DNA of 64,000 nucleotides from Ovis canadensis (GCF_042477335.2 NC_091260.1:47077001-47141000); one strand, 5' to 3'. Positions 31,513 to 42,479 are shown, numbered from the stretch's first letter. The notes: a model not told the origin generated them from the sequence alone. Made by a program: numbers and translations.

Positions 31513-32460
31513 CACACATGTGTATAAGGTGATAGCCCATGTCCCCCAGTGGGCAAGACTTCAGTGTTTTCCTCTGGGCAATCCTGCCCAACGAAGGCCT
31601 TTTTCTTTTTCAGAGAAGCCCTCTTAGACTGGTCTATACAGAAGTCCCAGTCTCATACCTAATAAATTAGAAAGATCCTTCCACTCCCTCTAAGTATCTT
31701 TCCAGGTAATTGAGGAGATCCAGAGGGTAAGTTTTTCTGCATGAAGGCATCAAGTTACTCCTAAAGATAGCTCAAGGAAATTTCTAGATAATGCTATTTT
31801 CTTACTTTCAGAGCAATTCGGAGACTGTCACAAGAGATTTGTTGAATATCTCCAGTGCACGGTCTGAGACAAACACAAAGCTCCCAATTAGAACACTGAA
31901 GCTTTGATGCCAATTAAAAATAAATGATGTTGATAGGATAGAGTTATATATGGATCCAAGAGAGGAGGAACAGACCAGAAAGACAATAAAAGCTTGATAT
32001 TTAAAAAACATGAGCTAATTTCATTACTGAACAAATAAATATTTCAGAGAGCAGTTGCTGAGTTTGAGCTGAAAGCTATAATAGGGAATTCAAAGTTTTC
32101 AGGTAATAAGATGATTAATATAAAAAGGAGGGAGAATGGAAAAATGGGTACAGGTTAAACAATTTTTGTGGTTGAAATCGCAAAGTATTTTAAGAAGAGA
32201 AGAACTCAGCTGTTTCCAATTGACAATATATTGAAAATTATTGTTCAAGTAAATTGGCTTTGGTTATAACCAAACACATAGATTTAAAAAAAATCCAGTT
32301 TCTGGTTTTCCAAAGAATCACAAAGAAATTAATGTGCTTATGTTTATATCAATATTGCTAATTCTGATAAGGTGGTTTTTCACTTTCTCCCTTGGGATGG
32401 ACTGCTAAATTGTTCCTTTTTAAATTGAAGTCTTCTATTTATCCTTGAGTAGAAGGTAAC
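31513..32460. other. No recognised feature
   Basis: About 0.95 kb, AT-rich, unassigned. Confidence 0.45.
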
Positions 32461-32463
32461 ATT

Positions 32464-32749
32464 CAGAGAAGGCAATGGCACTCCACTCCAGTACTCTTCC
32501 CTGGAGAATCCCATGGATGGAGGAGCCTGGTAGGCTGCAGTCCATGGGGTCGCTAAGAGTCAGGCATGACTGAGCGACTTCACTTTCACTTTTCACTTTC
32601 ATGCTTTGGAGAAGGAAATGGCAACCCACTCCAGTGTTTTTGCCTGGAGAATCCCAGGGACAGAGGAACCTAGTGGGCTGCCGTCTATGGGGTCGCCCAG
32701 AGTTGGACACGACTGAAGCGACTTAGCAGCAGCAGCAGCAGCAGCAGCA
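32464..32749 (+). mobile_element. BOV-A2 dimeric SINE
   Basis: Nearly full dimer: monomer 1, 'ttcactttcatgctttgg' linker, monomer 2, then (AGC)n tail at 32724-32748. Among the better preserved copies here. Confidence 0.96.
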
Positions 32750-33285
32750 CAGTCTTTAACACATGAATGTGAGAAACCTTCTTCAATTTATTGATTTCTT
32801 ATTTCTATTTGCATGTAATCCTGTTACTCTAGATAATATATGGCATCAGGGAAAGTGGAGACATTTCTTTTCAGACAAGCTCTGAAAAGATGAAAGGAAA
32901 AATTTTCTTAAATGTGAACAAAGAAACAATGGATGTTGAACAATTTCTCCTCAATTATAAAGCAATTATATTTCCTATTTTAAAACAGAGTGCAATAAGA
33001 TATGTTTTCTTTTTTATTACATTGCCAATAAAAATCTTATCTGAGACAAGACAAGGCAATAGAAATGATTTTCCAGAAACACCGGATGTTGACCCACCTG
33101 TCTGATTACTGTTAAGAGGGCTAATCTTGTAGTTAGGTAAATATCTTAATTAAGTCACATGCCATTTGCATCATTAGAAAAGATTAGAAGATGGAAATTC
33201 ATTGAGAAATTTGAGCTTGTGTTGGTTTGTGTACTGTTTGCTCATATATACTTAGGAATCTGCCAAGATGAATTACTATGTCATT
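32750..33285. other. No recognised feature
   Basis: A 71-codon frame at 32890-33105 has no recognisable motif; otherwise unassigned. Confidence 0.4.
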
Positions 33286-33289
33286 TTTG

Positions 33290-33475
33290 CAAAGCCAGAT
33301 TGCAGCTTTGCTGCTGATCACCGCTGAGTGATGATGGGTCTCAATTCCCTAACTTGGGATAATATCATCTATGTAGTAGACTGGTTGTGAGTATGCAGTG
33401 ACACACTGCATACAAAGTGCTTGGCCCATTGGAAATACCCAGTGAATGTTAGCTGTTATCTATTTCTGCTCCCTT
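33290..33475 (+). mobile_element. MIR SINE
   Basis: 'caattccctaacttgggata', 'acaaagtgcttggcccattg', 'agtgaatgttagctgttatc' is a diverged MIR in sense. Confidence 0.65.
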
Positions 33476-33734
33476 CTGCTGTTATCTTGAAGTAACCACC
33501 TTAAACAGTAGTATCGTCTTATTTATTAGCTGAAGTATGATGATATTTTAAAAATTATTGTATTCATTCATGTATTCAACCATTCATTCAAAAATATTAA
33601 TTTAGCATTATGTTCACACAGAAATGAATAAACACATGATCCCTGCTTTCAAGATGTTCACATCTACTGGTTCCCATTTCAAGTACCTTGTCTCCCTTTG
33701 TTTAGTTTCATATACCCTTTACCCAAGCATTTTC

Positions 33735-33893
33735 AAGACTGACTGAACGTTAGAATCATTTGGGGAATTTTCTTAAGAATGCTAATGTCTGGGCCCTAGC
33801 CAGATCAGTGAGAACAGAACCTCTGGGTGTGGGTGTGTTTAAGTTTCCAGATAACTAGCCTCCAATTAAAATAGATAAATTAATTAAAATATT
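33735..33893 (+). mobile_element. MER5-like hAT element, left part
   Basis: 'gttagaatcatttggggaat', 'aatgctaatgtctgggccct', 'gaacctctgggtgtgggtgt' fits MER5-type sequence. Interrupted by an L1; ends at 34741-34785. Confidence 0.65.
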
Positions 33894-33903
33894 TCCCAGG
33901 TGC

Positions 33904-34400
33904 CTGACTTATTTCACTTAGCATAAGGCCCTTCAAATCCATTCATGTTACTGCAAATGTAAAATTTATTTCTGTTTTTATATACCACATCTTTATCCAT
34001 TCATCAATTGATAGACTCCTAAGTTGCTTCCATATCTTTACAAGCGTAAATAATGCTGCTATGAATGTTGGGGTGCAAGTGTCTTTTTGAACTAGCATTT
34101 TTGTTTTTGGATGTATACCTAGAAGTTGCATTGCTAAGTCATATGGTAGTTTTTGGAGAAACCTTCATACTTTTTCCCACAGTGGTTGCCCCAACTGGCA
34201 ATTCCCACCAGCCACATTCCCTTTACTTTACATCCTTGTCAACATTTATTTGTAGTCTTTTTGATGATAGACATTCTGACTGGTGTGAGGTGATATCTCA
34301 TGGTGGTTTTTATTTACATTTCTCTGACGATTAGCAATGTTGAGCATCCTTCCATGTGCCTGTTGGCCTCTACATGTCCTTTTTGGAAAAACGTCTGTTT
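33904..34400 (-). mobile_element. L1, inverted 5' part (antisense ORF2)
   Basis: Complement of late L1 ORF2: 'tttcacttagcataaggccc', 'aataatgctgctatgaatgt', 'gactggtgtgaggtgatatc'. With 34401-34740 it forms one L1 carrying a 5' inversion between 10-bp TSDs (tcccaggtgc at 33894-33903 and 34741-34750). Confidence 0.9.
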
Positions 34401-34740
34401 GGTTCAAGTACTATATAATATCACTTATATGTGCAATCTAAAAAATACAGCAAACGAGTGAATATCACAACAACAAAAAAGCCAACTCACAGATACAGGA
34501 AACAAACTGGTAGTTACCAGGGGGAAGCAAAGAGTGACAACGTGGGGGTAGGGGATAAAAAGGTACAAATTATTAGGCATAAAATAAGCTACAAGGATAT
34601 GTTGTACAACATGGGGAATATAGCAAGTACTTTACAATAACCATAAGTGGAATACAGCCTTCATGTGTGTGAATCTTTATATTGTATACCCGTAATGTGT
34701 AAAATTCTTTGTCAACTATGCTTCAATTAAGAAGAAAAAC
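34401..34740 (+). mobile_element. L1, sense 3' part of an inverted copy
   Basis: Sense L1 3' UTR: 'tatcacttatatgtgcaatc', 'gctacaaggatatgttgtac', 'caactatgcttcaattaaga'. It meets the antisense ORF2 part near 34400. Confidence 0.9.
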
Positions 34741-34785
34741 TCCCAGGTGCAATCAGAATTGAGAATCACTGGGCTAGAGTCAAGC
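34741..34785 (+). mobile_element. MER5-like element, right end
   Basis: 'tcccaggtgcaatcagaatt' and 'gagaatcactgggc' supply the right terminus of the element broken at 33893. Confidence 0.65.
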
Positions 34786-35200
34786 CAAACTCCACCTTCG
34801 CACTTTATTCTGCATGTTGCTTTTTTGTTCCCCTTCCATTGAGTGAACCATTTCTCAATGCAGAAATGCACAGAAGGTAGCTACAAATACCTCTTTCAAT
34901 GGAATGGTCTAAGATTCCTTCACTAGATTAGGCTTCCTGCTCTGTGTGGTGCCTTCTTCACTTCCATGTATTACTCTTTCATTTGGTTTTATTGACAAGT
35001 GCAATTTAGAAGTTTTCTTTTTCTGTTTCTTTTGTGTGTGTGTTTGTGTTTGTTTTGTTTTATTAAAATGAGTATTAAATATTTTATTTAAAGATTTTAC
35101 AATTAAAAAGTTACAAAAATACAGAGTACATTATACCAAGGCAATATTCTACATGACAAAAATCAAAACAAAACAAAAATTTTAAAATACAGGTATCAGT
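34786..35200. other. Unassigned; GT-rich tract
   Basis: A short 'tgtgtgtgtttgtgtttgt' region near 35033-35057; the rest is AT-rich without recognised repeats. Confidence 0.45.
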
Positions 35201-35202
35201 AT

Positions 35203-36400
35203 CAATTCAGTTGCTCAGTCATGTTTGACTCTTGAGACTCCATGGACTACAACATGCCAGGCTTCCCTGTCCATCAGCAGCTCCTGGAGTTTATTCAAAC
35301 TCATGTCCATGGCGTCGGTGATGCCATCCAACCATCTCATTCTCTGTCATTCCCTTCTCCTCCTGCCTTCAATCTTTCCCAGCATCAGGGTCTTTTCAGT
35401 GAGTCAATTCTTCACATCAGGTGGCCAAAGTATTGGAGTTTCAGCTTCAGCATCAGTCCTTCCAATGAATATTCAGGACTCATTTCCTTTAGGATGGACT
35501 GGTTGGCTCTCCTTGCAGTGCAAGGGACTCTCAAGAGTCTTCTCCAACACCACAGTTCAGAAGCATCAATTCTTCGGCACTCAGCTTTCTTTATAGTCCA
35601 GCTCTCACATTCATACATGACTACTGCAAAAACCATAGCTTTGACTAGACAGACCTATGTTACCAAACTAATGTCTCTGCTTCTTAATATACTGTCTAGG
35701 TTGGTCATAGCTTTTCTTCCAAGGAGCAGGTATCTTTTAATTTCATGGCTGTGGTTACCATTTGCAGTGATTTTGGAGCCCCCCCCCCCCCAAATAAGTC
35801 TCTCACTGTTTCCATTGTTTCTCCATTTATTTGCCATGAAGTGATGGGACCGGATGCTATGATCTCAGCTTTCTGAATGTTGAGTTTTTTACCAACTTTT
35901 TCACTCTCCTCTTTCACTTTCATCAAGAGGCTCTTTAGTTCTTCTTCACTTTATGCCATAAGGGTGATGTCATCTGCATAACTGAGGTTATTGATATTTC
36001 TCCTAGAAAACTTGATTCTAGCTTGATCCAGCCTGGCATTTTGCATGATGTACTCTGCATATAAGTTAAATAAGCAGGGTGACAATATACAGCCTTAATG
36101 TACTCCTTTCCCGATTTGGAACCAGTCTGTTGTTCCATATCCAGTTCTAACTGTTGCATCTTAACCTGTATACAGATTTCTGAAGAATTTTCCACAGTTT
36201 GGTGTGATCCATGCAGTCAAAGGCTTTGGTGTAGTCAATAAAGCAAATGTAGATGTTTTTCGCTTTTTTGATGATCCAGCAGATGTTGGCAATTTGATCT
36301 CTGATTTCTCTGTCTTTTCTAAATCTAGCTTGAACATCTAGAAGTTCACGGTTCATGTACTGTTGAAGCCTGGCATGGAGAATTTTGAGCATTACTTTGC
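35203..36400 (-). mobile_element. BovB LINE, 1.2 kb, antisense, older copy
   Basis: Antisense BovB covering part of the RT and the C-terminal region. Frames on the minus strand are broken: 36147-36392 has 'FIDYTKAFDCMDHTKLWKIL', 35412-35636 has 'MVFAVVMYECESWTIKKAE'. The YADD region has decayed. More diverged than the 13.7-kb and 18.5-kb copies. Confidence 0.94.
35779..35791. repeat. C13 homopolymer within BovB
   Basis: Thirteen C in a row where other BovB copies here have about 3-5 ('ggagccccc'). Confidence 0.95.
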
Positions 36401-36410
36401 TAGAGTAAAG

Positions 36411-36460
36411 GTAGCAAGGTACTAAACAAGTACAGGTACTAAACCTGTACTAAACTTAAC
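36411..36460. repeat. Short interspersed 'gtactaaac' copies
   Basis: Three copies of 'gtactaaac' at about 16- and 12-bp spacing, just past the BovB 5' end. Confidence 0.8.
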
Positions 36461-36480
36461 AAGTATTATTATAATACCTG

Positions 36481-36750
36481 CTGCTACTACTGCTGCTAAG
36501 TCGCTTCAGTAGTGTTCGACTCTGCGACCCCATAGACGGCAGCCCACCAGGCTCCCCCGTCCTTGGGATTCTCTAGGCAAGAACACTGGAGTGGGTTGCC
36601 ATTTCCTTCTCCAATGCATGGAAGTGAAAAGTGAAAATGAAGTCGCTCAGTCGTGTCCAACTCTAGTGACCTCATGCGCTGCAGCCCGCCAGGCTCCTCC
36701 ATCCACGGGATTTTCCAGTCAAGAGTACTGGAGTGGGGTGCCATTACCTG
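36481..36750 (-). mobile_element. BOV-A2 dimeric SINE, antisense
   Basis: Complement of BOV-A2: GCT-rich tail at left, both monomers, linker 'ggaagtgaaaagtgaaaatg'. TSD atacctg at 36474-36480 and 36751-36757. Confidence 0.94.
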
Positions 36751-36827
36751 ATACCTGTTTTAGGCTACATACACATGAAATGATTGGACCACATACACAC
36801 CCATGCGATCTAAATTTTTTTTTAGAA

Positions 36828-36926
36828 CACGGAAAATCCCATGGACAGAGAAGCCTGATAGGCTACAGTCCATGGGGTCGCAAAGAGTCGGACACGACTG
36901 AGCGACTTCACTCACTCACTCACTCA
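36828..36926 (+). mobile_element. Truncated Bov-A SINE with (CACT)n tail
   Basis: Only the 3' ~75 bp of Bov-A ('ggaaaatcccatggacagag' onward) remains, followed by five CACT units at 36908-36926. Confidence 0.88.
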
Positions 36927-37360
36927 CAAAAATTCTTTAACTATTTCTTTGGTGTGTTTTGTTGCCTAAATCAGTGTGGAAGCTTCTTGTGGAAGAGGTC
37001 AATGTTGTATGTTGTGTGCACTGTTTTGCAGTGCCTTTCTTTACACTACTTCTGGCTGCAATAGGCTCTCAACAAATGGTCAAAGCCAACTGAGTCACTT
37101 CTAGTAGGCTGACTCCTTCCTCTTGCTTATCTTGGGTGTTAGCAGCTGTGGGAGAGTAATGAATTGTTGAACTTTTAATTTACATTCTAACTCCAAAGGT
37201 TAATCTCTTTCATCATTCAGTTTTTTGGAATTTAATCTTTCTTCCTTCCCACCAGTTCAAATGAAATATTTTAAAATTTCTTAGCTTTAGGCCATTTGGG
37301 AGAAGATACCTGCATTCATTAAATCCAGGTGTACTAATAGCCATAGAACTTGAACCATAC
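36927..37360. other. No recognised feature
   Basis: Unassigned. Confidence 0.45.
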
Positions 37361-37364
37361 TCTG

Positions 37365-37457
37365 CTAAAGTTCTTGAAGGCAGAGATAATGTCATATTTA
37401 TCTTTGTGTCCCAAACACATTGACAGCATACAGCAAGCTTTCAATAAAGATTTGTTG
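37365..37457 (+). mobile_element. L2 LINE 3' end
   Basis: 'cttgaaggcagagataatgt', 'gtgtcccaaacacattgaca', 'tcaataaagatttgttgaat' is an L2-type terminus. Confidence 0.75.
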
Positions 37458-37800
37458 AATTAATCAGTGCTTAGGTTAAATTAGGATTCATTAGCAGAGA
37501 CAGCCTGAATTCATCTATCACACAAACTGTTCAGAAAATCAGATGCATTTCTAATAGCATTCCTCCCCCTCTGCATTTATCTTCTTATTACTCATAAGTT
37601 CTGGGAATCTAACACTTCTGTTTTATATCACTGTGTCTCTCTTAGCTTTCTAGTTCACTGACATCTTTTTGGATTTTGGGTTGGCTTATGTTGGTCATTG
37701 ATCTGTCTGGCTGCCTATGGACCTATTAATCGTTTGCACCGTTCCTAAAAAGGGCCATTCTGAGTCATTGAATTCAAGGTACTAAATTTCATTTCCTAAT
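37458..37800. other. No recognised feature
   Basis: Unassigned AT-rich stretch. Confidence 0.45.
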
Positions 37801-37809
37801 ATCACTAGA

Positions 37810-38069
37810 AAAAACTTGGAAAATATTAAAAAGTGAAATAATGTAAATGCCAGTCAATTTATTTCACTCAAATACAATTACTGGGAACTTTTTGATATAT
37901 TTCCTGTCAATCTTCTTTTCTATGCATTTTTAAAGCATGGTTGTGATTTCAAATCCAGCAATTTATTCCATTTTATATTTTGTTTTATTCCTTTAATATT
38001 GTAAACTAAGTGTTTTTCTAGAGTTTAAGTTGTACTTAATGGATCTATTATATACTAATATATAGGTGT
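37810..38069 (-). mobile_element. Old L1 fragment, antisense, left part
   Basis: AT-rich old L1-like complement ('cattttatattttgttttat', 'ctatgcatttttaaagcatg'). Interrupted by BOV-A2. Confidence 0.5.
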
Positions 38070-38343
38070 CCTGGAGAAGGTGATGCACCCTACCCCAGTA
38101 ATCTTGCCTGGAAAACCACATGTACGGAGGAGCCTGGTAGGCTGCAGTCCATGGGTTCTCGAAGAGTCGGACACGACTGAGTGACTTCACTTTCACTTTT
38201 CACTTTCATGCATTGGAGAAGGAAATGGCAACCCACTCCAGTGTTCTTGCATGAAGAATCCCAGGGACGGGGGAGCCTGGTGGGCTGCTGTCTATGGGGT
38301 CACACAGAGTTGGACATGACTGAAGCGACTTAGCAACAGCAGC
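38070..38343 (+). mobile_element. BOV-A2 dimeric SINE inside old L1
   Basis: Sense dimer with linker 'ttcactttcatgcattgg' and a short 'agcaacagcagc' tail. Perfect 10-bp TSD (atataggtgt at 38060-38069 and 38344-38353). Confidence 0.95.
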
Positions 38344-38562
38344 ATATAGGTGTACAATAATTTTAATAAATCATTCTATTATTGTTGAACTTCTGGATTG
38401 TACTGGGCTTTTTATTACCATAAGCAATCCTAGGATGAACATCTTCATGCATAAAGATTTTTCTGTAAATAGGTTTATGTCCAGAAACTTGTCTAAGAGT
38501 ACGAACATTTTCAAGTTCTTGATATAGGTGAATAAATTACTTTCCAAAGGATTGGAATTTGG
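38344..38562 (-). mobile_element. Old L1 fragment, antisense, right part
   Basis: 'gatgaacatcttcatgcata', 'tttccaaaggattggaattt' fits the complement of old L1 ORF2 and continues the left part. Confidence 0.55.
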
Positions 38563-38748
38563 CACTACTGGTAAATAATCCACTTGTCAATGCAGGAGAT
38601 GACAAGTTTGGGTTTGATCCTTGGATAGGGAAGATTCCCTGGAGAAGGAAATGGCACCCCACTCCAGTATTCTTGCTTTGAGAATCCAATTGACTGAGGA
38701 ACCTGGCAGGCTATAGTCCATGGGGTCACAAAGAGTTGGACATGACTG

Positions 38749-38751
<3 letters not shown>
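38563..38751 (+). mobile_element. Bov-tA SINE
   Basis: Sense Bov-tA with a truncated tRNA head ('tggtaaataatccacttgtc', 'gtttgatccttgg'). Ends 'gacatgactgagcacac', running into a CA microsatellite. Confidence 0.9.

Positions 38752-38784
<33 letters not shown>
38750..38784. repeat. (CA)n microsatellite at SINE tail
   Basis: About 17 CA units, seeded at the 3' end of the Bov-tA and therefore younger than it. Confidence 0.95.
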
Positions 38785-38785
<1 letters not shown>

Positions 38786-39420
38786 CCCTGACAACAGTGC
38801 ATCCATATTCCCTCTTTTAATGAACTTTTGTCTGATGTGAGAACCTACTTTTAATATAAAAAGGGAAATTTTATCTAAGATCCATTCAGAGGGCACCATC
38901 TCTAAGGTTTTACTCTATTCACTTTGGCATATTACCACACCAACTTGTGAATCTTTCTGACCAATATTACCCTGATGCAGTTATTGATATGAAGAAAATT
39001 GGTTACTTGGCTTGGTTCAAATGCATTGCTGTGAGTGTGACAGAGGCTGGTTAGAGTGTGGATGTCCTATTAGAGATGCCTGAACCTCCATGGTGCATGT
39101 ATTTCTGCGTATGTCCTTATTGGTTGAGAATATCCCTAAAAAGAAGTTGAAGCTTAATTGTTTGGCTAGAATTTCTTATCTAGAAGTTTGGGTCTCTAAA
39201 GTAGAAGTTGTAGAGTCACAGGGCATTCATAGTCTTCTAAAAATCCTTTCCTTATGAAAGCGGGAGAACCATGGAATTTTTGGATGGCTTCAATTGACTC
39301 AATGTTTTCAGGCCACATCTATATTCCATTATGTTTAAATTTTTTTGGATCCATTCTCGTACCAACAGAGAGATGACATGTGGTCTTTATCTTGGCAATT
39401 GGGTTGATGTTGTATGGTCA
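38785..39420. other. No recognised feature
   Basis: Unassigned; no long frame. Confidence 0.45.
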
Positions 39421-39433
39421 GAAGGAAATTTTA

Positions 39434-39701
39434 AACTTCCCCTGTGGTCTAGTGGATAAGAATCCACCTGCCAATGTAGGAGACATGGCTTCAGTCCCTG
39501 GTCTGGGAAGATTCCTCATGCTGGGAGCAACTAAGCCTGGGTGCCACAACTGCTGAAGCCCGTGCTTGGCTAAAGCCTTTGCTCCACAAGAGGAGCCACT
39601 GTAATGAGAAATCCACACACCACAGCTAGAGAGTAGCCCCCGCTCATGCAACTAGAGAAAGCCTTTGAGCAGCAATGAAGACCCTGAGCAGCCAAAAACA
39701 A
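39434..39701 (+). mobile_element. CHR-type tRNA SINE, long form
   Basis: Sense long CHR: tRNA head ('gtggtctagtggataagaat'), then 'cacaactgctgaagcccgtg' and 'agcagcaatgaagacc' body. Perfect 12-bp TSD (aaggaaatttta at 39422-39433 and 39702-39713). Confidence 0.92.
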
Positions 39702-39834
39702 AAGGAAATTTTATTGAGTGTCATGGTTAGATTAGCTGAAACACTTTGTGCTTAATGTACCATGAAAAAAGACCAAAAATCCACTAAATTAGTGGTAGGT
39801 GGAAAAAGAGGTTATTAGGCAAAAATATGAAATA

Positions 39835-40065
39835 TTCATCTATCAAGCCACTAATCAAATGTCACATGCTTTCTGAAGTCTTTTCTGACTGTTCTGCCTT
39901 GTTTGTTCTCCGGTGGCACTTGGACTGTCTCCCTAGTATAGCAATGATAACATTGCTTTAGAGTTACTTGCATTCATGACTGTTCTTCCACCCAATTATG
40001 GATTTGTAGAAGATGACTGTATACCTAGTACCTGGCAGGGTCTGACATATAGTAGGTGACTGATC
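39835..40065 (+). mobile_element. L2 LINE 3' region
   Basis: 'caaatgtcacatgctttctg', 'cctagtacctggcagggtct', 'gacatatagtaggtgactga' is a diverged L2 end in sense. Confidence 0.65.
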
Positions 40066-40214
40066 ATTGATCGCTGAGGATAGAAATGTGGGTATGTAAG
40101 AGAAATGGGAAATATTCTCAAATGGATATCCTAAATAGTGTGTGTCCTCTAAAAAATAAAGGGAAAAAGCTAATACATCTTTTTTAGTTAAAGCAGGCAA
40201 TATGGAAATGCGTT

Positions 40215-40355
40215 CATTTTATAGTAGATAAGGAATTGTTTCATGAAGAGGTTCAGTGACTTCCTCAAGTGAGCAGCTGACAAAGGCACAAAGCCAGGTT
40301 CAGCCTGTAGGTGTTCCAATTCTCAGTTCCAAGTTCTTTCCAATCCACCTCATAT
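40215..40355 (-). mobile_element. MIR SINE, antisense
   Basis: 'catgaagaggttcagtgact', 'aaggcacaaagccaggttca' is the complement of the MIR core. Confidence 0.6.
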
Positions 40356-40759
40356 GTAATTCACTTCAGAACAATGGAGGGATAGAAGTGATTGTATGGA
40401 GAAAACCCAGCAAAATAAGCTTCCTTTATGTTACGTTACATGTTGATTCCTTCTGGCAAGTTTTAGAAAATTGCAAATAGAGAAATGCCTTTACAGTCAA
40501 CTTAAGATTCTTAGTATCAGGAGACTTTACAGAGAAGATCAAAGAAATGAATCTTCTCAGAGGAAGACTTTTTAAAAAAGTAATGTTTTAATGTTAATGT
40601 CGCATGATGACAACTTTTATTAAGTACCATAATTGGGCAAATGTCATTCTTCTATTAGTAATGCATCATTTTTTTGTGAGTTAGATGAATAAACTGGTAT
40701 AATACAAAATAAAACTCTGATCCTCGTAGCAAGTGCTCACTATTCTTGTTCTTTTTTTC
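40356..40759. other. No recognised feature
   Basis: Unassigned AT-rich. Confidence 0.45.
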
Positions 40760-40770
40760 TTAACATTCTT

Positions 40771-40895
40771 CTTTTTTTTTCTTGGCTGCACCACGCAGCA
40801 TGTGACATCTTAGTTCCCTGACCAGGGATCATATCCATGTCCCCTGCATTGGAAGCATGGCGTATTAACCAGTGGACCACCAGGGAACTCCCTCC
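40771..40895 (-). mobile_element. CHR-type tRNA SINE, short form, antisense
   Basis: Complement of a short CHR SINE: 'ttcttggctgcaccacgcag', then head 'tggaccaccagggaactcc'. Imperfect TSD (ttaacattctt at 40760-40770; ttcacattatt at 40896-40906). Confidence 0.85.
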
Positions 40896-40939
40896 TTCAC
40901 ATTATTTAACCAAGGGCTTTTTTTTTTTTCTGTACTTAG

Positions 40940-41037
40940 ACAGTCGAAGGAAGCAACTGAAGTGCTTGTTACAGAAGCTGGAAGAATCAGTTGACAATTT
41001 AAGAGAAGTTATTCTGCCTAAAGGGAGGTTCCAGTAG
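40940..41037 (+). other. Candidate exon (low confidence)
   Basis: Preceded by a strong acceptor: T-rich tract and 'tgtacttag' at 40931-40939. The open frame reads 'RRKQLKCLLQKLEESVDNLR', helical with coiled-coil-like Leu spacing, to a stop at 41035-41037. No product recognised. Short length means chance is a real alternative. Confidence 0.15.
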
Positions 41038-41201
41038 AGAGAGTTGGCCTCTCAATTCTTTCAAGAGGATAAACTAATCAGTCCACACTCTTGACAAAAC
41101 GCTACAACAGGCTTTAGTAATTAGGATTCCACCGGGTCTTAGAGAGGGGGAAGATCCATTAAGTGAATCACTCCTTTTCTCTCTTTTCCTTTCAAAAGCA
41201 G

Positions 41202-41262
41202 ATACCGCAAGAAGCAAGTGCAGAAATGTCATGAAGGACCAGGCAGTGCACCTGCTTTCCTA
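41202..41262 (+). other. Candidate micro-exon (low confidence)
   Basis: 61 bp between a good acceptor (pyrimidine run, 'ttcaaaagcag' to 41201) and a consensus donor ('ccta|gtaagt' at 41263). One frame is open ('YRKKQVQKCHEG...'). No homology recognised. Confidence 0.12.
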
Positions 41263-42210
41263 GTAAGTCAAAAGCTTCAGGCAGATGCCATGGAGACAAA
41301 AGAGGCAAAGCCAAAGCTCACCTTTTAGTCTTCTGAGAGCCAGAAAGTGACACTTGAGAGCGGCATGGGAAATGGCGCAGTGGAAGAGCTTGTGAAGAGA
41401 GAGAGCGCCCAGGTCCACAAATAACTCAGTGTTCCACGTGGCCTTCAGTCTAGCCTGTCTTCCCTGTTTCCCATCCAGACAGCTTCCATGCTCCTCAGTT
41501 TTCCCACTAATAAAAAGGAGGTGAGTGACCACGGAAGGTTCCTAGGTCTTTTGAAAGAAAATATACAGTGATTACTAAGATGTCCATTAATCTAGCTATC
41601 ACCCTAGTTCCTGCTTATGGTTTTAATTAGCATTATTTTCTTTGATTATTTTTAATTACACTTTCAAGCTCTAAGCACTTTGGCAGGGATATGGTGGGGA
41701 AAGTTACTGTAAGTCAAATTATGAATTTTATTGCTCTAATTGGAGTAGAAACCAACAGTATCAATTAAATCCTCATTACTTATCCTCTTGGTTCATATGA
41801 TCATCATTCTAGGTGTATATAAAATCTGAGTGTGGCATAATTATGCAATTTTTAAAGCAACAGAGCCCCAGAAATTAGTAACATCCTGGTTAGGAGAGAC
41901 AGCAGTCTAAAACTTTACTGGGAGCAACACTACAAGCATTATGAGAATCTAAACTGTGTCTTTTTTCCTTCTTGTCTTTCCACGTCACATATGTCATGCC
42001 AAGGACATGTCCACATGTCCACATGTCACGCCAAGGAACACAGAAGGAGTATAAGTGGTTCCCATGGAGACGTGATGCTTGATCTACCTTGTTGATCTAC
42101 CATGTTCTGTTGCTCATGGTCTATGGTAATTTGGCAGGTAGGTTGAAGTCTGCCTTCAAGTTTCAAATAGCACTGAAGTCACGAAGTCCTTTGCAAAATG
42201 AGGGCTCCAA
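41263..42210. other. Mostly unassigned; short direct repeats
   Basis: Contains 'catgtccacatgtccacatg' with repeated 'gtcaYgccaagga' (about 41994-42036) and 'ttgatctacc' twice at 42077-42101. No gene seen. Confidence 0.45.
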
Positions 42211-42214
42211 GATG

Positions 42215-42478
42215 TATTAGGATAATTAATCCTAGCTGCCACAACAAATAAAACCTTAAAATCTCAGGGGCTTGTTTCTTGCTTACTTCCCATTCCATCC
42301 TGCAGCTGTGGAATCAGGAAATGCAGCCTCTATTGTTGTGGGTGGGAAAACAGAGATGGCAGAGGTGCACAGGCTCTCTCAGCTGCCTTGACCTGGAAGT
42401 CACATGCATTTTCCATCCAGAGTCCTTTTGGCTGGAATTACTCATGTGACCTCAAATGTACCTAGAATGGGGGCATCA
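42215..42478. repeat. Old interspersed repeat, unnamed
   Basis: 'agctgccacaacaaataaaa', 'aaaatctcaggggcttgttt', 'gagatggcagaggtgcacag' resembles the same general class of old repeat as at 3790 and 50205. Ends at a BovB. Confidence 0.4.
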
Positions 42479-42479
42479 A

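Noticed and set aside
35033..35057. GT-rich tract as a regulatory element
   Set aside because: An imperfect simple repeat with no other supporting signal.
35188..36438. 'tacaggta' as a TSD for the 35.2-kb BovB
   Set aside because: The right copy is about 30 bp beyond the BovB end and the motif is locally repeated, so the match is not convincing.
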